64,000 nucleotides of DNA, taken from positions 1-64,000 of the forward strand of contig CANAIC010000112.1 of assembly GCA_947359465.1 (NCBI GenBank), given 5' to 3'. Source of the stretch: Metellina segmentata (lineage: Eukaryota; Arthropoda; Arachnida; Araneae; Tetragnathidae). How positions within the stretch are numbered: the first letter of the stretch is position 1; the number at the start of each line of letters is the position of its first letter. Below are positions 39,680-53,499 of this stretch, one piece after another. The translations under genes were made by a program, and so were the position numbers. The notes below the pieces were generated by a model. The model made no database searches. It was given only the letters and a program-made list of their open reading frames with translations, and was not told where the DNA came from.

Positions 39680-40890
39680 ATTGGGAGCTTTGAAATAACA
39701 TTACTCCCACCCACCGCGCTCGGCAGCACGTTAATTTCTATGGCAATACTTCACACAAAACACCCTCCTCACATCTCAGTCAAATAAATACCTTTCATTC
39801 CCTTAGAAATTACATCGCCTGAGAACTTGGATTATGAGCTTTGAAATGACATTGCTCCCACCCACCGCGCTCGGCAGCACGTTAATTTCTATGGGAATAC
39901 TTCACGCAAAACACCCTCTCCACATCTCAGTCATATAAATACCTTTCATTCCCTAAGAAATTACATCGCCTGAGAACTTGGATTGGGAGCTTTGAAATGA
40001 CATTGCTCCCACCCACCGCGCTCGGCAGCACGTTAATTTCTATGGCAATACTTCACACAAAACACCCTCCTCACATCTCAGTCAAATAAATACCTTTCAT
40101 TCCCTTAGAAATTACATCGCCTGAGAACTTGGATTGGGAGCTTTGAAATGACATTGCTCCCACCCACCGCGCTCGGCAGCACGTTAATTTCTATGGGAAT
40201 ACTTCACGCAAAACACCCTCTCCACATCTCAGTCATATAAATACCTTTCATTCCCTTAGAAATTACATCGCCTGAGAACTTGGATTGGGAGCTTTGAAAT
40301 AACATTACTCCCACCCACCGCGCTCGGCAGCACGTTAATTTCTATGGCAATACTTCACACAAAACACCCTCCTCACATCTCAGTCAAATAAATACCTTTC
40401 ATTCCCTTAGAAATTACATCGCCTGAGAACTTGGATTATGAGCTTTGAAATGACATTGCTCCCACCCACCGCGCTCGGCAGCACGTTAATTTCTATGGGA
40501 ATACTTCACGCAAAACACCCTCTCCACATCTCAGTCATATAAATACCTTTCATTCCCTAAGAAATTACATCGCCTGAGAACTTGGATTGGGAGCTTTGAA
40601 ATGACATTGCTCCCACCCACCGCGCTCGGCAGCACGTTAATTTCTATGGCAATACTTCACACAAAACACCCTCCTCACATCTCAGTCAAATAAATACCTT
40701 TCATTCCCTTAGAAATTACATCGCCTGAGAACTTGGATTGGGAGCTTTGAAATGACATTGCTCCCACCCACCGCGCTCGGCAGCACGTTAATTTCTATGG
40801 GAATACTTCACGCAAAACACCCTCTCTACATCTCAGTCATATAAATACCTATCATTCCCTAAGAAATTACATCGCCTGAGAACTTGGATT
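39680..40890 (+). repeat. Four-monomer (604-bp) tandem doublet
   Basis: The run containing 'attactccc', then 'ccctcctcac', then 'gattatgagc', then the TATAAATA subtype occurs twice, with 'ttactccc' at 39,701 and 40,305. The offset of 604 bp is exactly four monomers. The same four-monomer set reappears near 58,800 and 61,520 inside the 2,718-bp HOR, so it links two separated parts of the array. Confidence 0.75.
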
Positions 40891-41309
40891 GGGAACTTTG
40901 AAATGACATTGCTCCCACCCACCGAGCTCGGCAGCACGTTAATTTCTATGACAACACTTCACACAAAACACCCTCCCCACATCTCAGTCAAATAAATACC
41001 TTTCATTCCCTTAGAAATTACATCGCCTGAGAACTTGGATTGGGAGCTTTGAAATGACATTGCTCCCACCGCGCTCGGCAGCACGTTAATTTCTATGAGA
41101 ATACTTCACACAAAACACCTTCCCCACATCTCAGTCAAATAAATACCTTTCATTCCCTTAGAAATTTTATCGCCTGAGAACTTGGATTGGGAACTTTCAA
41201 ATGACATTGCTCCCACCCACCGCGCTCGGCAACACGTTAATTTCTATGGGAATACTTCATACAAAACATCCTCCCCACATCTAAGTCAAATAAATACCTT
41301 TCATTCCCT

Positions 41310-44300
41310 TAGAAATAACATCGCCTGAGAACTTGGATAGGAAGCTTTGAAATGACATTGCTCCCACCCACCGCGCTCGGCAGCACGTTAATTTCTATGG
41401 CAATACTTCACACAAAACACCCTCCCCACATCTCAGTCAAATAAATACCTTTCATTCCCTTAGAAATTACATCGCCTGAGAACTTGTATTGGGAGCTTTG
41501 AAATGACATTGCTCCCACCCACCGAGCTCGGCAGCACGTTAATTTCTATGGGAATACTTCACGCAAAACACCCTCTCCACATCTCAGTCATATAAATACC
41601 TTTCATTCCCTAAGAAATTACATCGCCTGAGAACTTGGATTGGGAACTTTGAAATGACATTGCTCCCACCCACCGAGCTCGGCAGCACGTTAATTTCTAT
41701 GGCAACACTTCACACAAAACACCCTCCCCACATCTCAGTCAAATAAATAATTTTCATTCCCTTAGATATTACATCGCCTGAGAACTTGGATTGGGAGCTT
41801 TAAAATGACATTGCTCCCACCCACCGCGCTCGGCAGCACGTTAATTTCTATGGGAATACTTCACACAAAACACCCTCCTCACATCTCAGTCAAATAAATA
41901 CCTTTCATTCCCTAAGAAATTACATCGCCTGAGAACTTGGATTGGGAACTTTGAAATGACATTGCCCACCGAGCTCGGCAGCACGTTAATTTCTATTTCA
42001 ACACTTCACACAAAACACCCTCCCCACATCTCAGTCAAATAAATACCTTTCATTCCCTTAGAAATTTTATCTCCTGAGAACTTGGATTGGGAACTTTCAA
42101 ATGACATTGCTCCCACCCACCGCGCTCGGCAGCACGTTAATTTCTATGGGAATACTTCATACAAAACATCCTCCCCACATCTCAGTCAAATAAATACCTT
42201 TCATTCCCTTAGAAATAACATCGCCTGAGAACTTGGATAGGAAGCTTTGAAATGACATTGCTCCCACCCACCGCGCTCGGCAGCACGTTAATTTCTATGG
42301 CAATACTTCACACAAAACACCCTCCCCACATCTCAGTCAAATAAATACCTTTCATTCCCTTAGAAATTACATCGCCTGAGAACTTGTATTGGGAGCTTTG
42401 AAATGACATTGCTCCCACCCACCGAGCTCGGCAGCACGTTAATTTCTATGGGAATACTTCACGCAAAACACCCTCTCCACATCTCAGTCATATAAATACC
42501 TTTCATTCCCTAAGAAATTACATCGCCTGAGAACTTGGATTGGGAACTTTGAAATGACATTGCTCCCACCCACCGAGCTCGGCAGCACGTTAATTTCTAT
42601 GGCAACACTTCACACAAAACACCCTCCCCACATCTCAGTCAAATAAATAATTTTCATTCCCTTAGATATTACATCGCCTGAGAACTTGGATTGGGAGCTT
42701 TAAAATGACATTGCTCCCACCCACCGCGCTCGGCAGCACGTTAATTTCTATGGGAATACTTCACGCAAAACACCCTCTCCACATCTCAGTCATATAAATA
42801 CCTTTCATTCCCTAAGAAATTACATCGCCTGAGAACTTGGATTGGGAGCTTTGAAATGACATTGCTCCCACCGCGCTCGGCAGCACGTTAATTTCTATGA
42901 GAATACTTCACACAAAACACCTTCCCCACATCTCAGTCAAATAAATACCTTTCATTCCCTTAGAAATTTTATCGCCTGAGAACTTGGATTGGGAACTTTC
43001 AAATGACATTGCTCCCACCCACCGCGCTCGGCAACACGTTAATTTCTATGGGAATACTTCATACAAAACATCCTCCCCACATCTAAGTCAAATAAATACC
43101 TTTCATTCCCTTAGAAATAACATCGCCTGAGAACTTGGATAGGAAGCTTTGAAATGACATTGCTCCCACCCACCGCGCTCGGCAGCACGTTAATTTCTAT
43201 GGCAATACTTCACACAAAACACCCTCCCCACATCTCAGTCAAATAAATACCTTTCATTCCCTTAGAAATTACATCGCCTGAGAACTTGTATTGGGAGCTT
43301 TGAAATGACATTGCTCCCACCCACCGAGCTCGGCAGCACGTTAATTTCTATGGGAATACTTCACGCAAAACACCCTCTCCACATCTCAGTCATATAAATA
43401 CCTTTCATTCCCTAAGAAATTACATCGCCTGAGAACTTGGATTGGGAACTTTGAAATGACATTGCTCCCACCCACCGAGCTCGGCAGCACGTTAATTTCT
43501 ATGGCAACACTTCACACAAAACACCCTCCCCACATCTCAGTCAAATAAATAATTTTCATTCCCTTAGATATTACATCGCCTGAGAACTTGGATTGGGAGC
43601 TTTAAAATGACATTGCTCCCACCCACCGCGCTCGGCAGCACGTTAATTTCTATGGGAATACTTCACACAAAACACCCTCCTCACATCTCAGTCAAATAAA
43701 TACCTTTCATTCCCTAAGAAATTACATCGCCTGAGAACTTGGATTGGGAACTTTGAAATGACATTGCCCACCGAGCTCGGCAGAACGTTAATTTCTATTT
43801 CAACACTTCACACAAAACACCCTCCCCACATCTCAGTCAAATAAATACCTTTCATTCCCTTAGAAATTTTATCTCCTGAGAACTTGGATTGGGAACTTTC
43901 AAATGACATTGCTCCCACCCACCGCGCTCGGCAGCACGTTAATTTCTATGGGAATACTTCATACAAAACATCCTCCCCACATCTCAGTCAAATAAATACC
44001 TTTCATTCCCTTAGAAATAACATCGCCTGAGAACTTGGATAGGAAGCTTTGAAATGACATTGCTCCCACCCACCGCGCTCGGCAGCACGTTAATTTCTAT
44101 GGCAATACTTCACACAAAACACCCTCCCCACATCTCAGTCAAATAAATACCTTTCATTCCCTTAGAAATTACATCGCCTGAGAACTTGTATTGGGAGCTT
44201 TGAAATGACATTGCTCCCACCCACCGAGCTCGGCAGCACGTTAATTTCTATGGGAATACTTCACGCAAAACACCCTCTCCACATCTCAGTCATATAAATA

Positions 44301-47300
44301 CCTTTCATTCCCTAAGAAATTACATCGCCTGAGAACTTGGATTGGAAGCTTTGATATGACATTGCTCCCACCCACCGCGCTCGGCAGCACGTTAATTTCT
44401 ATGGGAATACTTCACACAAAACACCCTCCCCACATCTCAGTCAAATAAATAATTTTCATTCCCTTAGATATTACATCGCCTGAGAACTTGGATTGGGAGC
44501 TTTAAAATGACATTGCTCCCACCCACCGCGCTCGGCAGCACGTTAATTTCTATGGGAATACTTCACACAAAACACCCTCCTCACATCTCAGTCAAATAAA
44601 TACCTTTCATTCCCTAAGAAATTACATCGCCTGAGAACTTGGATTGGGAACTTTGAAATGACATTGCCCACCGAGCTCGGCAGAACGTTAATTTCTATTT
44701 CAACACTTCACACAAAACACCCTCCCCACATCTCAGTCAAATAAATACCTTTCATTCCCTTAGAAATTTTATCTCCTGAGAACTTGGATTGGGAACTTTC
44801 AAATGACATTGCTCCCACCCACCGCGCTCGGCAGCACGTTAATTTCTATGGGAATACTTCATACAAAACATCCTCCCCACATCTCAGTCAAATAAATACC
44901 TTTCATTCCCTTAGAAATAACATCGCCTGAGAACTTGGATAGGAAGCTTTGAAATGACATTGCTCCCACCCACCGCGCTCGGCAGCACGTTAATTTCTAT
45001 GGCAATACTTCACACAAAACACCCTCCCCACATCTCAGTCAAATAAATACCTTTCATTCCCTTAGAAATTACATCGCCTGAGAACTTGTATTGGGAGCTT
45101 TGAAATGACATTGCTCCCACCCACCGAGCTCGGCAGCACGTTAATTTCTATGGGAATACTTCACGCAAAACACCCTCTCCACATCTCAGTCATATAAATA
45201 CCTTTCATTCCCTAAGAAATTACATCGCCTGAGAACTTGGATTGGGAACTTTGAAATGACATTGCTCCCACCCACCGAGCTCGGCAGCACGTTAATTTCT
45301 ATGGCAACACTTCACACAAAACACCCTCCCCACATCTCAGTCAAATAAATAATTTTCATTCCCTTAGATATTACATCGCCTGAGAACTTGGATTGGGAGC
45401 TTTAAAATGACATTGCTCCCACCCACCGCGCTCGGCAGCACGTTAATTTCTATGGGAATACTTCACGCAAAACACCCTCTCCACATCTCAGTCATATAAA
45501 TACCTTTCATTCCCTAAGAAATTACATCGCCTGAGAACTTGGATTGGGAACTTTGAAATGACATTGCTCCCACCCACCGAGCTCGGCAGCACGTTAATTT
45601 CTATGGCAACACTTCACACAAAACACCCTCCCCATATCTCAGTCAAATAAATACCTTTCATTCCCTTAGATATTACATCGCCTGAGAACTTGGATTGGGA
45701 GCTTTGAAATGACATTGCTCCCACCCACCGCGCTCGGCAGCACGTTAATTTCTATGGCAATTCTTCACACAAAACACCCTCCTCACATCTCAGTCAAATA
45801 AATACCTTTCATTCCCTTAGAAATTACATCGCCTGAGAACTTGGATTGGGAGCTTTGAAATGACATTGCTCCCACCCACCGCGCTCGGCAGCACGTTAAT
45901 TTCTATGGGAATACTTCACGCAAAACACCCTCTCCACATCTCAGTCATATAAATACCTTTCATTCCCTAAGAAATTACACCGCCTGAGAACTTGGATTGG
46001 GAGCTTTGAAATGACATTGCTCCCACCCATTGCGCTCGGCAGCACGTTAATTTCTATGGCAATACTTCACACAAAACACCCTCCTCACATCTCAGTCAAA
46101 TAAATACCTTTCATTCCCTTAGAAATTACATCGCCTGAGAACTTGGATTGGGAGCTTTGAAATGACATTGCTCCCACCCACCGCGCTCGGCAGCACGTTA
46201 ATTTCTATGGGAATACTTCACGCAAAACACCCTCTCCACATCTCAGTCATATAAATACCTTTCATTCCCTAAGAAATTACATCGCCTGAGAACTTGGATA
46301 GGGAACTTTGAAATGACATTGCTCCTACCCACCGCGCTCGGCAGCACGTTAATTTCTATGGGAATACTTCATACAAAACATCCTCCCCACATCTCAGTCA
46401 AATAAATACCTTTCATTCCCTTAGAAATTACATCGCCTGAGAACTTGGATTGGGAGCTTTGAAATGACATTGCTCCCACCGCGCTCGGCAGCACGTTAAT
46501 TTCTATGAGAATACTTCACACAAAACACCTTCCCCACATCTCAGTCAAATAAATACCTTTCATTCCCTTAGAAATAACATCGCCTGAGAACTTGGATAGG
46601 AAGCTTTGAAATGACATTGCTCCCACCCACCGCGCTCGGCAGCACGTTAATTTCTATGGCAATACTTCACACAAAACACCCTCCCCACATCTCAGTCAAA
46701 TAAATACCTTTCATTCCCTTAGAAATTACATCGCCTGAGAACTTGTATTGGGAGCTTTGAAATGACATTGCTCCCACCCACCGAGCTCGGCAGCACGTTA
46801 ATTTCTATGGGAATACTTCACGCAAAACACCCTCTCCACATCTCAGTCATATAAATACCTTTCATTCCCTAAGAAATTACATCGCCTGAGAACTTGGATT
46901 GGGAACTTTGAAATGACATTGCTCCCACCCACCGAGCTCGGCAGCACGTTAATTTCTATGGCAACACTTCACACAAAACACCCTCCCCACATCTCAGTCA
47001 AATAAATAATTTTCATTCCCTTAGATATTACATCGCCTGAGAACTTGGATTGGGAGCTTTAAAATGACATTGCTCCCACCCACCGCGCTCGGCAGCACGT
47101 TAATTTCTATGGGAATACTTCACACAAAACACCCTCCTCACATCTCAGTCAAATAAATACCTTTCATTCCCTAAGAAATTACATCGCCTGAGAACTTGGA
47201 TTGGGAACTTTGAAATGACATTGCCCACCGAGCTCGGCAGCACGTTAATTTCTATTTCAACACTTCACACAAAACACCCTCCCCACATCTCAGTCAAATA

Positions 47301-50020
47301 AATACCTTTCATTCCCTTAGAAATTTTATCTCCTGAGAACTTGGATTGGGAACTTTCAAATGACATTGCTCCCACCCACCGCGCTCGGCAGCACGTTAAT
47401 TTCTATGGGAATACTTCATACAAAACATCCTCCCCACATCTCAGTCAAATAAATACCTTTCATTCCCTTAGAAATAACATCGCCTGAGAACTTGGATAGG
47501 AAGCTTTGAAATGACATTGCTCCCACCCACCGCGCTCGGCAGCACGTTAATTTCTATGGCAATACTTCACACAAAACACCCTCCCCACATCTCAGTCAAA
47601 TAAATACCTTTCATTCCCTTAGAAATTACATCGCCTGAGAACTTGTATTGGGAGCTTTGAAATGACATTGCTCCCACCCACCGAGCTCGGCAGCACGTTA
47701 ATTTCTATGGGAATACTTCACGCAAAACACCCTCTCCACATCTCAGTCATATAAATACCTTTCATTCCCTAAGAAATTACATCGCCTGAGAACTTGGATT
47801 GGGAACTTTGAAATGACATTGCTCCCACCCACCGAGCTCGGCAGCACGTTAATTTCTATGGCAACACTTCACACAAAACACCCTCCCCACATCTCAGTCA
47901 AATAAATAATTTTCATTCCCTTAGATATTACATCGCCTGAGAACTTGGATTGGGAGCTTTAAAATGACATTGCTCCCACCCACCGCGCTCGGCAGCACGT
48001 TAATTTCTATGGGAATACTTCACGCAAAACACCCTCTCCACATCTCAGTCATATAAATACCTTTCATTCCCTAAGAAATTACATCGCCTGAGAACTTGGA
48101 TTGGGAGCTTTGAAATGACATTGCTCCCACCGCGCTCGGCAGCACGTTAATTTCTATGAGAATACTTCACACAAAACACCTTCCCCACATCTCAGTCAAA
48201 TAAATACCTTTCATTCCCTTAGAAATTTTATCGCCTGAGAACTTGGATTGGGAACTTTCAAATGACATTGCTCCCACCCACCGCGCTCGGCAACACGTTA
48301 ATTTCTATGGGAATACTTCATACAAAACATCCTCCCCACATCTAAGTCAAATAAATACCTTTCATTCCCTTAGAAATAACATCGCCTGAGAACTTGGATA
48401 GGAAGCTTTGAAATGACATTGCTCCCACCCACCGCGCTCGGCAGCACGTTAATTTCTATGGCAATACTTCACACAAAACACCCTCCCCACATCTCAGTCA
48501 AATAAATACCTTTCATTCCCTTAGAAATTACATCGCCTGAGAACTTGTATTGGGAGCTTTGAAATGACATTGCTCCCACCCACCGAGCTCGGCAGCACGT
48601 TAATTTCTATGGGAATACTTCACGCAAAACACCCTCTCCACATCTCAGTCATATAAATACCTTTCATTCCCTAAGAAATTACATCGCCTGAGAACTTGGA
48701 TTGGGAACTTTGAAATGACATTGCTCCCACCCACCGAGCTCGGCAGCACGTTAATTTCTATGGCAACACTTCACACAAAACACCCTCCCCACATCTCAGT
48801 CAAATAAATAATTTTCATTCCCTTAGATATTACATCGCCTGAGAACTTGGATTGGGAGCTTTAAAATGACATTGCTCCCACCCACCGCGCTCGGCAGCAC
48901 GTTAATTTCTATGGGAATACTTCACACAAAACACCCTCCTCACATCTCAGTCAAATAAATACCTTTCATTCCCTAAGAAATTACATCGCCTGAGAACTTG
49001 GATTGGGAACTTTGAAATGACATTGCCCACCGAGCTCGGCAGCACGTTAATTTCTATTTCAACACTTCACACAAAACACCCTCCCCACATCTCAGTCAAA
49101 TAAATACCTTTCATTCCCTTAGAAATTTTATCTCCTGAGAACTTGGATTGGGAACTTTCAAATGACATTGCTCCCACCCACCGCGCTCGGCAGCACGTTA
49201 ATTTCTATGGGAATACTTCATACAAAACATCCTCCCCACATCTCAGTCAAATAAATACCTTTCATTCCCTTAGAAATAACATCGCCTGAGAACTTGGATA
49301 GGAAGCTTTGAAATGACATTGCTCCCACCCACCGCGCTCGGCAGCACGTTAATTTCTATGGCAATACTTCACACAAAACACCCTCCCCACATCTCAGTCA
49401 AATAAATACCTTTCATTCCCTTAGAAATTACATCGCCTGAGAACTTGTATTGGGAGCTTTGAAATGACATTGCTCCCACCCACCGAGCTCGGCAGCACGT
49501 TAATTTCTATGGGAATACTTCACGCAAAACACCCTCTCCACATCTCAGTCATATAAATACCTTTCATTCCCTAAGAAATTACATCGCCTGAGAACTTGGA
49601 TTGGGAACTTTGAAATGACATTGCTCCCACCCACCGAGCTCGGCAGCACGTTAATTTCTATGGCAACACTTCACACAAAACACCCTCCCCACATCTCAGT
49701 CAAATAAATAATTTTCATTCCCTTAGATATTACATCGCCTGAGAACTTGGATTGGGAGCTTTAAAATGACATTGCTCCCACCCACCGCGCTCGGCAGCAC
49801 GTTAATTTCTATGGGAATACTTCACGCAAAACACCCTCTCCACATCTCAGTCATATAAATACCTTTCATTCCCTAAGAAATTACATCGCCTGAGAACTTG
49901 GATTGGGAACTTTGAAATGACATTGCTCCCACCCACCGAGCTCGGCAGCACGTTAATTTCTATGGCAACACTTCACACAAAACACCCTCCCCATATCTCA
50001 GTCAAATAAATACCATTCAT
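41310..50020 (+). repeat. 5,259-bp segmental duplication with nested 0.9 and 1.8 kb units
   Basis: The 145-bp monomer marker 'attgcccaccgag' is at 41,961, 43,763, 44,663, 47,220 and 49,022. The spacings 1,802, 900, 2,557 and 1,802 show a 12-monomer unit and a 6-monomer sub-unit. Markers pair at an offset of 5,259 bp: 41,961/47,220, 42,865/48,124 and 43,763/49,022. The first copy has an extra 900-bp unit (about 43,763-44,663), so further right the offset becomes 4,359 ('ccccatatctc' at 45,631/49,990). 'ggcagaacg' distinguishes the extra units at about 43,782 and 44,682. Confidence 0.8.
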
Positions 50021-53000
50021 TCCCTTAGATATTACATCGCCTGAGAACTTGGATTGGGAGCTTTGAAATGACATTGCTCCCACCCACCGCGCTCGGCAGC
50101 ACGTTAATTTCTATGGCAATTCTTCACACAAAACACCCTCCTCACATCTCAGTCAAATAAATACCTTTCATTCCCTTAGAAATTACATCGCCTGAGAACT
50201 TGGATTGGGAGCTTTGAAATGACATTGCTCCCACCCACCGCGCTCGGCAGCACGTTAATTTCTATGGGAATACTTCACGCAAAACACCCTCTCCACATCT
50301 CAGTCATATAAATACCTTTCATTCCCTAAGAAATTACACCGCCTGAGAACTTGGATTGGGAGCTTTGAAATGACATTGCTCCCACCCATTGCGCTCGGCA
50401 GCACGTTAATTTCTATGGCAATACTTCACACAAAACACCCTCCTCACATCTCAGTCAAATAAATACCTTTCATTCCCTTAGAAATTACATCGCCTGAGAA
50501 CTTGGATTGGGAGCTTTGAAATGACATTGCTCCCACCCACCGCGCTCGGCAGCACGTTAATTTCTATGGGAATACTTCACGCAAAACACCCTCTCCACAT
50601 CTCAGTCATATAAATACCTTTCATTCCCTAAGAAATTACATCGCCTGAGAACTTGGATAGGGAACTTTGAAATGACATTGCTCCTACCCACCGAGCTCGG
50701 CAGCACGTTAATTTCTATGACAACACTTCACACAAAACACCCTCCCCACATCTCAGTCAAATAAATACCTTTCATTCCCTTAGAAATTACATCGCCTGAG
50801 AACTTGGATTGGGAGCTTTGAAATGACATTGCTCCCACCGCGCTCGGCAGCACGTTAATTTCTATGAGAATACTTCACACAAAACACCTTCCCCACATCT
50901 CAGTCAAATAAATACCTTTCATTCCCTTAGAAATTTTATCGCCTGAGAACTTGGATTGGGAACTTTCAAATGACATTGCTCCCACCCACCGCGCTCGGCA
51001 GCACGTTAATTTCTATGGGAATACTTCATACAAAACATCCTCCCCACATCTCAGTCAAATAAATACCTTTCATTCCCTTAGAAATAACATCGGCTGAGAA
51101 CTTGGATAGGAAGCTTTGAAATGACATTGCTCCCACCCACCGCGCTTGGCAGCACGTTAATTTCTATGGCAATACTTCACACAAAACACCCTCCCCACAT
51201 CTCAGTCAAATAAATACCTTTCATTCCCTTAGAAATTACATCGCCTGAGAACTTGTATTGGGAGCTTTGAAATGACATTGCTCCCACCCACCGAGCTCGG
51301 CAGCACGTTAATTTCTATGGGAATACTTCACGCAAAACACCCTCTCCACATCTCAGTCATATAAATACCTTTCATTCCCTAAGAAATTACATCGCCTGAG
51401 AACTTGGATTGGGAACTTTGAAATGACATTGCTCCCACCCACCGAGCTCGGCAGCACGTTAATTTCTATGGCAACACTTCACACAAAACACCCTCCCCAC
51501 ATCTCAGTCAAATAAATAATTTTCATTCCCTTAGATATTACATCGCCTGAGAACTTGGATTGGGAGCTTTAAAATGACATTGCTCCCACCCACCGCGCTC
51601 GGCAGCACGTTAATTTCTATGGGAATACTTCACGCAAAACACCCTCTCCACATCTCAGTCATATAAATACCTTTCATTCCCTAAGAAATTACATCGCCTG
51701 AGAACTTGGATTGGGAACTTTGAAATGACATTGCTCCCACCCACCGAGCTCGGCAGCACGTTAATTTCTATGGCAACACTTCACACAAAACACCCTCCCC
51801 ATATCTCAGTCAAATAAATACCTTTCATTCCCTTAGATATTACATCGCCTGAGAACTTGGATTGGGAGCTTTGAAATGACATTGCTCCCACCCACCGCGC
51901 TCGGCAGCACGTTAATTTCTATGGCAATTCTTCACACAAAACACCCTCCTCACATCTCAGTCAAATAAATACCTTTCATTCCCTTAGAAATTACATCGCC
52001 TGAGAACTTGGATTGGGAGCTTTGAAATGACATTGCTCCCACCCACCGCGCTCGGCAGCACGTTAATTTCTATGGGAATACTTCACGCAAAACACCCTCT
52101 CCACATCTCAGTCATATAAATACCTTTCATTCCCTAAGAAATTACACCGCCTGAGAACTTGGATTGGGAGCTTTGAAATGACATTGCTCCCACCCATTGC
52201 GCTCGGCAGCACGTTAATTTCTATGGCAATACTTCACACAAAACACCCTCCTCACATCTCAGTCAAATAAATACCTTTCATTCCCTTAGAAATTACATCG
52301 CCTGAGAACTTGGATTGGGAGCTTTGAAATGACATTGCTCCCACCCACCGCGCTCGGCAGCACGTTAATTTCTATGGGAATACTTCACGCAAAACACCCT
52401 CTCCACATCTCAGTCATATAAATACATTTCATTCCCTAAGAAATTACATCGCCTGAGAACTTGGATAGGGAACTTTGAAATGACATTGCTCCTACCCACC
52501 GAGCTCGGCAGCACGTTAATTTCTATGACAACACTTCACACAAAACACCCTCCCCACATCTCAGTCAAATAAATACCTTTCATTCCCTTAGAAATTACAT
52601 CGCCTGAGAACTTGGATTGAGAGCTTTGAAATGACATTGCTCCCACCGCGCTCGGCAGCACGTTAATTTCTATGAGAATACTTCACACAAAACACCTTCC
52701 CCACATCTCAGTCAAATAAATACCTTTCATTCCCTTAGAAATTTTATCGCCTGAGAACTTGGATTGGGAACTTTCAAATGACATTGCTCCCACCCACCGC
52801 GCTCGGCAGCACGTTAATTTCTATGGGAATACTTCATACAAAACATCCTCCCCACATCTCAGTCAAATAAATACCTTTCATTCCCTTAGAAATAACATCG
52901 GCTGAGAACTTGGATAGGAAGCTTTGAAATGACATTGCTCCCACCCACCGCGCTTCGCAGCACGTTAATTTCTATGGCAATACTTCACACAAAACACCCT

Positions 53001-53420
53001 CCCCACATCTCAGTCAAATAAATACCTTTCATTCCCTTAGAAATTACATCGCCTGAGAACTTGTATTGGGAGCTTTGAAATGACATTGCTCCCACCCACC
53101 GAGCTCGGCAGCACGTTAATTTCTATGGGAATACTTCACGCAAAACACCCTCTCCACATCTCAGTCATATAAATACCTTTCATTCCCTAAGAAATTACAT
53201 CGCCTGAGAACTTGGATTGGGAACTTTGAAATGACATTGCTCCCACCCACCGAGCTCGGCAGCACGTTAATTACTATGGCAACACTTCACACAAAACACC
53301 CTCCCCACATCTCAGTCAAATAAATAATTTTCATTCCCTTAGATATTACATCGCCTGAGAACTTGGATTGGGAGCTTTGAAATGACATTGCTCCCACCCA
53401 CCGCGCTCGGCAGCACGTTA
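49800..53420 (+). repeat. 12-monomer HOR, 1,808-bp unit, two consecutive copies
   Basis: Markers pair at an offset of 1,808 bp: 'cccatatctc' at 49,990/51,798, 'cccacccatt' at 50,381/52,189, 'gctcccaccgcgc' at 50,832/52,640 and 'cgcgctt' at 51,141/52,949. Partial earlier and later copies of the same run lie near 45,630-46,320 and 55,260-56,000. Copy-specific changes include 'taccattcattcc' near 50,011 and 'cgcttcgcag' near 52,951. Confidence 0.82.
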
Positions 53421-53499
53421 ATTTCTATGGGAATACTTCACGCAAAACACCCTCTCCACATCTCAGTCATATAAATACCTTTCATTCCCTAAGAAATTA

